NCBI GenBank assembly: GCA_002633025.1
Contig: NMRB01000898.1
Location: 81,373 to 145,372 of the forward strand
DNA: 64,000 bases
From: Notospermus geniculatus
Taxonomy: Eukaryota; Nemertea; Pilidiophora; Heteronemertea; Lineidae
Direction of reading: 5' to 3'
Part shown: positions 56,000 to 64,000 of the stretch, in pieces
How positions within the stretch are numbered: the first letter of the stretch is position 1
Layout: each line of letters starts with the position of its first letter
Notes under the pieces: generated by a model
What the model saw: only the letters and a program-made list of their open reading frames with translations
What the model was told of the DNA's origin: nothing
The model's database searches: none
Translations under genes and position numbers: made by a program

Positions 56000-57191
56000 A
56001 ACAAGAGCAGGACATCGGAGCGATGTCTATGGTTCCCGATGATAAGTGTACTACTATAGAGCTAGTTTTCTGTGACCTTGACCTCTGACCTTGAGAAGTA
56101 TTGCGTAACTGGAACAGGGATCCTTGATTAAACAAATAGGGGATGGTTAATGCAGGCTTCTAATTAGTTTTCCCCTGAAATTCTGAGTAGATTTGCACTT
56201 TAGAACTGTTTGACCTTGACTTTGACCTCTGACCTTCAAGGTCATTGTGTAATCTGAAAGCTCATCCTTGATAACCTAGGTGTAGATGAAGGTTTTAGGC
56301 TTCCTCCATCACCAGGTTCTGTCTCATATTATTTGTGATGGTTGGCTGTGACCTTGACCTCTGACCTTGAGAAGTATTGCATAACTGGGACAGGATCCCT
56401 GATTAAACCTATCGGGGATGGTAAATTCAGGCTTCTAATTCGTTTTTTCCTGAAATTCCGAGGAGATTTGCGCTTAAGAACTGTTTGACCTTGACCTTGA
56501 CCTCTGACCTTCAAGGTCATTGCGTAATCTGAAAGCTCATCCTTGATAACCTAGGTGTAGGTGAAGGTTTTAGGTCTCTACCATCACCAGATTCTGACTT
56601 ATGTCATGTTATCAAATTTGAATATCAAATCTCACCACGATATCAGCAAATATCATGCGACCGAGCAGGTGCAAACTGAAAATTTCAGTTGCAATAACAT
56701 CCGTGGATGAGCAATGATGTTGTGATACCAGTTTCAAGTCACTTACTGTGGCAGATCTCCCGATATGTCAAAATATCAAATTTGATATATCAATATCATT
56801 ATGATGCTGACACTGGAGAATAAATTTGTTGATGCCAGTATCTTGCCAAGGGCCATAAACATAGGGAAGGAACTTGTTGCTAGTGCTCTACCTGCCATCG
56901 GAGACAAGTTATTCAAGAAACAAAAGTGTGACAGACAAAATCTCAACTTTTGATATGTCAATTTCACCATGAACCAGGTATCGGAGACTGGAAATTTTCA
57001 TTCCATCTTGTAGCTCAGGTCATGAAACCCGGGGGTAGGTCACATTTCCAGGACTGTAGCTCTTGCAGGAACAAAGTTACAGGTGTGACAGACTGAACAG
57101 ACAGACAGACAGACACACAGACACACACACACACAGACAGACACCACGACCAAACACTATATGGTTTCCGATCTTGAGATCGGAAACCATA
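56000..57191 (+). repeat. TGACCTTGACCT repeat, copy 2 (1192 bp)
   Basis: Nearly identical to 12208-13399 and the same length: two internal units, the same terminal hairpin on GGTTTCCGATC and an ACAC/ACAG tract (57100-57145). Confidence 0.9.
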
Positions 57192-57532
57192 ATTACGCAC
57201 GATTAGTCAGACGTTTGAAGGTGGCGTTACGTTTGCATGTTGATGGATGTTTCTCTACGAAAATTGCCGAAAATTTCATCAAAATTGGTTCAGTTTTGGC
57301 CAATTTATCGATCGAAAGGTAATCTTGTTTTCGAAAACAGGCGTTCTTCAAAGTGCGTACACTTTCTTAGAATAGTATTTTGAAACTTCTGCTTAGGTCG
57401 TTCGGGTTGTTATAACATAGAAGAATCCACATGCGAAGTGTGGTTTTATGCACGCATGTCTGAGGGGTTGACAATCTCCCCGAAACACAACCACATTTTC
57501 AAGAAATCTCTTTCGCTTTATCCGTTGTCTAA

Positions 57533-57609
57533 CTGGTTCCATGGGCTCAGACGGTGGCGCTGACTGGTCGAATCGTCAGTCAGCGCCATGTCGGCTGCCA
57601 AGGAACCAG
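57533..57609. repeat. CTGGTTCC hairpin, copy 2
   Basis: CTGGTTCCATGGGCTCAGAC and its counterpart ending GGAACCAG fold with the stem GGTGGCGCTGACT; related to 23712-23785. Confidence 0.75.
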
Positions 57610-57760
57610 GTTTATGGCTGCGAGAATCGTTACCTACTGATGTTCAAACTGCGTACAAAAACTTGGAATATCATGCCGTTGTATGAAATTACATAATATT
57701 GGAGATTGATAGTTTCACAATCCATTCAGTTTTGCTGGTTTTATGCGGGCAAGTATTTAT

Positions 57761-57899
57761 TAGTCCATGAGCCAGCCCGATTTTGAGGTACCAATTTGCA
57801 GAATAGATCCAACATGGTTTTTTGGTCAGTCTGATATCTGATGAGTTTGAAATCATGTGATGGACATTTCAATTGTGTAGCTAATTTATACCCCTAATT
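57761..57899. repeat. Left arm of a 4.7-kb inverted repeat
   Basis: TAGTCCATGAGCCAGCCCGA to TTATACCCCTAAT is matched in inverted orientation by 62287-62436. Everything between is nested or captured material. Confidence 0.85.
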
Positions 57900-58365
57900 A
57901 AGATTCTTAGAATCGTTCATTGGAATTCCATTGCAGTACTTATACAGGCATGTATCAAAAATTCAAGTGGCCATGTACAGCTAACTTTTTTCTTGCCGGT
58001 TTTATACCCTATAAATGTATTACCTATAGATAGAAATATGGTACCTCTCATTCAGATAGCTATATTTTAAACATTGTATGACATCACTGTAACATAGAAA
58101 CGACATGTATGTCAAATTTTGCCTAAAATCCATCAAAATGACAGAAAATGCCATTTTTACAACATTAAAGATTAACTCGTATTCAGTCTAAACAAGCTTA
58201 TCTGACTAAGAAGTGCCATATTCCTATCTATTGGTAATACATTTTAAGGGTCTAAAACCGGCGAGAAGAAAGTTAGCTGTACGTGCACATGGACACTTGA
58301 ATCTGTAATACAACTCTGTAATGGAATTGCAATGGAATTCCAATGAAGAATTTTAAGAACCATAA
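57900..58365. repeat. Inner palindrome
   Basis: CATTGGAATTCCATTGC and its complement bracket arms with ATGTACAGCTAACTTT and ATAAATGTATTACCTATAG; centre near 58130. The motifs are shared with the fold-back upstream of the GPCR. Confidence 0.8.
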
Positions 58366-58687
58366 TTTAAGCGATCACCTCCCGGTTAGAATTGAATTTA
58401 TGGTTAAACCCCGAGGTGGTTGTAATATCTCTAAACCAGGTCCGCCATTGGCTAAGCCGAAACGAACAAAGTTATGAGGGCTGGAAGAGGACAAATCGGG
58501 GAATATTGAAATCACCAGTGAGACGTTTATAGTTTCTTTTATTAGTTTATGGTAATAGAGAGGAGGCTCAAGTAGTGGTATCTACACTCACTGATCAAAT
58601 AACTATGGCTATGCATGATGCCACCTCGGAGTCTGGCTGTAAGTCCAAGCGACCATTTAGATCGAAAATCGTATTGGTGTCCTAGAC

Positions 58688-60238
58688 TATGGGCGGTTAC
58701 GTCCGCATAAATTAGACGTGAACAAAACGTATTTGTAAGTGTAAAACATACGTTTTTGTGCCAAAACAGACATTTCTGTGTTAAAACAGACTTACAAAAC
58801 GTACAAAACGTGATTATTTTCGGCTAAACGTGTATGTGTATTCCCAAAACGGATATATTTCCTGCAAAACAGTTGTAAGTTTGTCGATAAACACGAAAGT
58901 TTTACCCGATTTTTATATTTTCTCGCAGAGAGCAAACCGCAGAGGTGTTTGCCAAACGAAGACGCTAGATGGCGCTCGATACTATAGCTGTTTTAGTCTG
59001 CGCTTTCTCGTCTGTTGGCGAACGAGCCTCAGTGGCCAAGTGGTTAGCACGCGCGGTTCCCGAGCCGAAGGGTGTGGGTTCGAATCCTGTCCAGACAGTT
59101 TTTTTTTCATTTCGTTAGTTTCACTTTATTTCATTTTTTTCTTGTCGACTTTTTGTCATATCGATCTCGTGTGGCTGGCAGAATATTGTGAACAAAATAT
59201 TGCATTCTTTGAGCCAAAATTTTGAAAAAATAGACCTAGGCCTATGAAAAATAATTAATCATGGGGCCAACATTTCATCATTAGTAGGCATAGACGTAAA
59301 AATTGTTCTGCTTGGCCTGGTGGTCAGGACCCCTTTGTGTCCACCTGCCTGAAATTGACGACTGGACTTAGGCGTAGGTCCTACACTCTTAGGCCAAGCA
59401 GAATTATGGTAAAATGATAGCTTAAGTGAACAGCCCCTTTCATAACGTCTGGAACCAGGCCAAGCAGAATAATTTTTACATCTATTGGGTAAAATGAAAC
59501 CTGAAGTAAACAGCCCCTTTCGCAAATTTTCGACCCCAATTTTCGATTGTCTTCCTCAGGCACTTTTTAAGATAATCTTGAACTCATGTTTAGCCACAAC
59601 TTTTCCATTGTCAGATCATACCCCAGTAAACCTGAACAATTGAAAAGTTGTGGCTCAACCCGAGTTGAAGATTATCTTCGTTTGGTGCATATGGCCCATT
59701 GAGTCTTTATTTATTTTTCATAGGCCTAGGTCTAATTTTTCAAATTTTGGCTCAAAGAATGCAATATTTTGTTCGCAATTATTTTCTGACAGCCACGCGA
59801 GATCGATATGATAAAAGTCGACAAGAAAAATATAAAATAAAGTGAAACTAACGAAATGAAAAAAAACTGTCAGAACAGGATTCGAACCCATGCCCTTCCG
59901 CTTGATAAGCGCGCGTGCTAACCACTAGGCCAATGAGGCTCGTTCGCCAACAGACGAGAAACCGCAGACTAAACCAGCGATAGTATCGAGCGCCATCTAG
60001 CGTCTTCGTTTGGCTGCGGTTTGCTCTCTGCGAGCCGACATCTCTGCGAGAAAATATAAAAATCGGGTAAAACTTTCGTGTTTATCGACAAACTTACATC
60101 TGTTTTGCAAGAATATATCCGTTTTGGGAATACACACACGTTTAGCCGAAAATAATCACGTTTTGTACGTTTTGTATGTCTGTTTATACACAGAAATATC
60201 TGTTTTGGCACAAAAACGTATGTTTTACACTTACAAAT
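58688..60238. repeat. 1.55-kb inverted repeat with a tRNA-like unit in each arm
   Basis: The left arm (58688-59262) and right arm (59709-60238) are inverted copies of the 600-bp repeat at 37499. The tRNA-like units lie at 59026-59095 (plus) and 59878-59942 (minus), each with the B-box GGTTCGAATCC. The middle holds the CCAAGCAGAAT palindrome (59283-59565) and the hairpin 59568-59697. Confidence 0.85.
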
Positions 60239-62285
60239 GGTGGCGTATTTGGGTGGATAATGGTAGGCCACGAGAGGGGGTTGTCTATGAATGTTGGAAG
60301 GATGTGAAGAAATCATTCCGTAGGTTGACGAGACAATGTATCCGTACTATTATGGACAAGCCTATCTCCGACCTTGATCAGTGTTTTAATCAAAGGAATA
60401 CAAATGCTTTTTGGAATATTCTTAATAAGAATAAGCAAGCGAAGCGAGTTAACTCAGGTTTAGAACCTCAGTCCTTTGCTTAATACTATTTAGGTGACAA
60501 AATGTCTGATAACAATGAACGAACTGTTCAACAGAAGCGTATTTTCAGATGTGTTGAGGATCTGTATAGGAATAATAAGGGTGTTGAAGGTGATGAAATA
60601 ATCAGTCTGGAAAAAATTGATCATGTTATGAAGCAGTTAAAACGTAATTCCGCCCCAGGATCAGATGGTATTACCACAGAACATATTATACATGCCGACT
60701 CTTATGTATTGCGGAAATGTTTGCAATATCTCTTTACAATTATAATCAACTGGCATGTTTTACCTGACTCGTTTTTGATGGTTGTTATTGTTCCAGTTCT
60801 GAAAAAGTACTCGCTGGACCCGAATGAAGTTTCCAATTATCGACCCATTACCCTAAGCTCCGTCCTCTCCAAAATGCTGGAGCGGTTGTTGGTACCAAAG
60901 GATAATGCCCACCCCAACCTATTTGGTTTTAGGGAAGGCAGAGGTACCGCAGTGGCTAGTTCCTTTTTATACGACACCTTTACTATTTCTCTCAATCTGG
61001 TATCCCAGTTTTTGTATGTAGCCTTGATGCGGAGAAGTGCTTCGACTCAATAATGGCACCATGGCCTTTTCTATAAGCCATGGGAGGAAATCCAAAAAGC
61101 CCATTGGCTCTTACTTTTTTGACATGGTATAGCAACTTAAGGGCAATGGTTCGTTTCAATGACAACACAAGTGAGGTTTTTAATATTGGTCGTGGTATAA
61201 GACAGGGTAGCTAGTATTTTATCTCCAGTTCTTTTTAATATTTTTATTGATGACCTATTGAAACTTTTAGCAAGCTCTAAGGACGGTCTCAGACTCCATG
61301 ATAAGCTGTATAATTCGGGGGCTTATGCAGATGATATAAATGTATTTGCAGCAACTGCACCTGGCCTACAGAGGCTTATTGACATATTATGTGTTAATTA
61401 CTCACAGAAATGGAAATTTTCATTTGGTATAAAGAAAACATCCTGTATGATTATTGGTAACCATTCCTGGTTATCTACCCCAACTTGGAAATTGGGTGAA
61501 AAGTTAATAACCACTGTTGATAAAATGTCAATCCTTGGCAGATCAGTAATGATCTGAAATGCTGTAAGCATGTCAATGACAGAATATCTGCCTGTCACCG
61601 TTCCTGGTCTTTCAGCTCAAGCCAAAGCTTATCTATGGAAATCAGTCGGTCTTTCAACTCTAACCTTTGGCAATGAGTGTCAGAACCTTGATAATTTGAG
61701 TCTCAAAAGATTAGAAACTACCCAAGGTAATATAATTAAAGGAATTAATGGAATTAGCAAACGTGCGCACCACAGCAAATTACTTAAAGCCCTTGGTATT
61801 AGAAAAATTAAGGATGTGCTTTCTGATAATATTTTATCGTTGTATAGACGTATTTTTAAATTTGAGTCCCCCGCACAGTCTTTTAATTGTAGCCTTTTTG
61901 CGAAATATGTTACTCATGGTTATATACTGAGGGGATCCTTATTGGAACGCGTGATTAAAAGTGGTGCAAATCCTGTCATAGTTGCTATGGGAGGAGGACC
62001 CCGGAGGGCGGTGGTTGCCCCGGACGAGCCGGACGGCGTTGTTGATACTCTGCGGGATCTGCTCGGCCGGGATGACTACCGCGTCCGGGGTTCTCCCTCC
62101 CATAGATTGACCTCCTTGCTTGTGCAATTTTAAATATCTCATTGATAATAATTGTAATTTTATTAAGAATGTACATATCGTATTATTTTATCATCCGTTG
62201 TATGTATTAATGCGCTGTTTCACATGTATGTATTGTATTTTATTCTCCTCAGTTTGGGGTTTATTAATAAATAAATAAATAAATA
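60239..62285 (+). pseudogene. Decayed non-LTR retrotransposon: reverse transcriptase and C-terminal domain
   Basis: Pieces of one ORF2-type protein follow in order on the plus strand. At 60239-60482 is the linker before the RT. At 60502-61053 are RT fingers with NSAPGSDGITTEH and NYRPITLSSVLSKM. A shift of frame then leads to motif A (SLDAEKCFDSI, near 61020-61050). RGIRQGS follows near 61193, next to an in-frame stop. The YADD catalytic motif (AYADDINVF) is at about 61322-61348. After another shift, 61570-62133 encodes the cysteine-poor C-terminal region. The tail is TAAA repeats (62262-62286). At least three frame breaks make it inactive. The endonuclease end is missing and the 5' end is cut into the repeat at 60238. 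The clade is not assigned. Confidence 0.85.
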
Positions 62286-62286
62286 A

Positions 62287-62436
62287 ATTAGGGGTATAAA
62301 GCTACACAATTGAAATGTCCATCATGTGATTTCATACGTACCTCAGACATCAGACTGAACAAAAATCCATGTTGGATCTGTTCTGCAAATTGGTACTCAA
62401 ACTCCAAAGTCTTGGGTCTGGCTCATGGACTATTAT
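62287..62436. repeat. Right arm of the 4.7-kb inverted repeat
   Basis: TTAGGGGTATAAAGCTACAC to CATGGACTATTA is the reverse complement of 57761-57899 with scattered differences. It starts directly at the TAAA tail of the LINE. The stretch 62437-62890 that follows holds nothing I can support. Confidence 0.85.
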
Positions 62437-62894
62437 GGAGTTATGGCGATGTTTTTAACAACACTCTACTCCAAGTGACCTCCAATTCTGTGCGGAGGAC
62501 GAAATTTCTTAAACGATTTCTCTTCACTCGTTTGCATTATTCGAAAATAAATTACACTAATTGAAAGCTCAATGTCTTAGCTAAATACTGATGTACGGTT
62601 GGTTCATGTGGTTGAATTTGAACGGTCTTCTCGATCGAATGAGGTACTCGAGAAGCCTCGTCGAGGGCCCCGATCGCCTATTATTTTCCCGCGCGCAATA
62701 TAAATCTGCCGTAGAAAAGGACCTTTGCGGGTCGACTGTTATTATGATATGACAGTCACATATCGTTGGATGTGTAGATGACGGTGGATTACTAAGGATT
62801 GGTATTCTCCCCTGCCTGTCACATTCACAACTATGAGGCGCCATGTGGGAATTTAATTGTTTCCCAAAATTATTTGAAATAATATCATTGTTTC

Positions 62895-63830
62895 AAACCA
62901 TAAATGTACGTATTTTGACTTATTTCATCCAATAAAGGATAAACAAAACCATTGAATTATTTTTTAAACCAGCAATTAGACTAAACATATGGTTTCATTC
63001 CATGGAACTCAGACAAATTCATGGTTTTGAAAACATACCTTGATTTCAAACCATAACAAAATCATTTCAAACCATGAAGTTCATGCAAATTCATGGTTTG
63101 CAAATCACCAAAACTCGGCAAAATATTGGTTTTCAAACCATGAATATCAAATCGTCATGGATTGTAAACAATGAACATTGCACAAATCATGGTTTGCAAA
63201 ACATGGCAATCCGCCAAAGCATGGTTTTCGATCCCATGATTACAGCAAAACTCATGGTTTACAAACCATGGAAATCGTCAAATCCATGGTATGCGTATAA
63301 TTGTATGCACAGTGGAACAACGGGCTGGTCCTCTGCCTTCAAGACGCTCCGCGGTACTGTACAAGTGCAGCGGAACGGAACGAAACGAGGGCAGAGACCA
63401 GTCTACGTTCCACTGCGCATACAATTATACGCATACCATGGATGTGGCGATTTCCATGGTTTGTAAACCATGAGTTTTGCAGTAATCATGGTTTCCGATA
63501 CCAAGCTTTTGCGGATCATCATGGTTTGCAAACCATGATTTTTGCAATTTGCATTGTTTACAATCCATGATGCATTCACATTATTATGGTTTGAAGACAA
63601 ATAATTTTGCCGATTTGGTGGTTTTGTAAATCATTTTCATGGTTTGCAAACCATGAAATTGCATGAACTTCATGGTTTGAAAGTAAGTCATGTTTACAAA
63701 ACCATGGATTTGTCTAAGTTTCATGGGAATGAAACCATGTTTGGTATAAATTCTGGTTTGAATAATAATTTCCTGGTTTTATTTATAACTTTATTGTATG
63801 AAATAAGCCAAAATACATACATTTTTGTGG
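62895..63830. repeat. ~0.94-kb fold-back built of CATGGTTTGCAAACCATG repeats
   Basis: The arms match from ATGTACGTATTTTG at the left to CAAAATACATACAT at the right, with a centre near 63363. Each arm contains about ten CATGGTTTG/CAAACCATG words spaced about 35 bases apart. A tighter core hairpin spans 63289-63440 (ATGCGTATAATTGTATGC and complement). Confidence 0.9.
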
Positions 63831-63970
63831 AATGTGGGGCAGAAGATGACGATTCTGTCTAACCTGCCCTTGAAAGTGGTCTGTAGCAGGTTGAGGGTGA
63901 AGCGGCTCTTGCCGCAGTTGGTTATTCCGGATATCATGAGGTTGAACGGTAGGTCGGGCCACAGCTCCAT
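63791..63970 (-). pseudogene. Truncated P-loop ATPase, like Polinton/adintovirus packaging ATPase
   Basis: On the minus strand an ATG at 63970, preceded in frame by TAG six bases upstream, opens 59 codons. Residues 15-22 read GITNCGKS, a Walker A (GxxxxGKS), in the setting PFNLMIS before it and RIVIFCPTF some 18 residues later. This layout resembles FtsK/HerA-type genome-packaging ATPases of Polinton (Maverick) and adintovirus-like elements, from memory and unchecked. After about 50 residues the frame enters the CATGGTTTG fold-back and stops at 63791-63793. The Walker B half is therefore missing here, and the gene is an old interrupted copy. Neighbouring Polinton genes, if any, would lie beyond the right edge. 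Confidence 0.6.
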
Positions 63971-64000
63971 CCTATACTAACAGCCCGAGAATTAGAACAT

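Overview
The window looks like invertebrate, most likely deuterostome (echinoderm, hemichordate or cephalochordate), nuclear DNA that is gene-poor and very rich in mobile elements. The reasons are splice-acceptor-bounded exons, an intronless rhodopsin-type GPCR, tRNA-derived SINEs with a tail seen in marine invertebrates, LINE fragments, many short inverted-repeat elements and frequent TAGGCCTA words. The species cannot be fixed by eye.

Genes. On the left edge a 1722-base exon on the minus strand encodes 574 residues of an uncharacterised protein with two cysteine/histidine clusters; it runs off the window. At 19.9-20.9 kb and 24.57-25.56 kb two same-strand exons encode divergent paralogues of an unrecognised, beta-strand-rich protein; a decayed scrap of the second is at 15.1 kb. 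At 41.4-42.5 kb lies a rhodopsin-type GPCR split by one frameshift near TM3. At the right edge a minus-strand P-loop ATPase start, like the packaging ATPase of Polinton/adintovirus-type elements, is cut off by a fold-back repeat. LINE remains are an endonuclease fragment (3.1-3.4 kb) and a decayed reverse transcriptase (60.2-62.3 kb).

Repeats fill most of the rest. (i) Palindromic MITE-like elements occur throughout; between 29.1 and 32.2 kb about a dozen stand end to end, many sharing a TTAA at their junctions. (ii) Long fold-backs of 0.6-1 kb lie at 9.5-10.4, 29.2-30.2, 40.8-41.4, 49.2-50.0 and 62.9-63.8 kb. (iii) A repeat dense in TGACCTTGACCT words has two 1192-bp copies at 12.2 and 56.0 kb, an inverted copy at 38.4 kb and a relative with ~131-bp monomers at 27.3 kb. 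(iv) Two opposite elements with ~145-bp units end in a GGTGAGCT hairpin (43.5 and 52.7 kb). (v) tRNA-derived units, several inside long inverted repeats. (vi) A 485-bp element with TAGTCCGAAC terminal repeats and a 9-bp target duplication at 36.5 kb; its relative at 32.2-33.0 kb carries part of a RecQ-like helicase and has been split by an inversion, shown by an inverted 9-bp target copy.

The recognised genes do not form a pathway or operon. The most interesting feature is structural: nesting of palindromes into palindromes, at preferred target sites and at the centres of earlier elements. All similarity statements are read by eye; no search or folding program was run.
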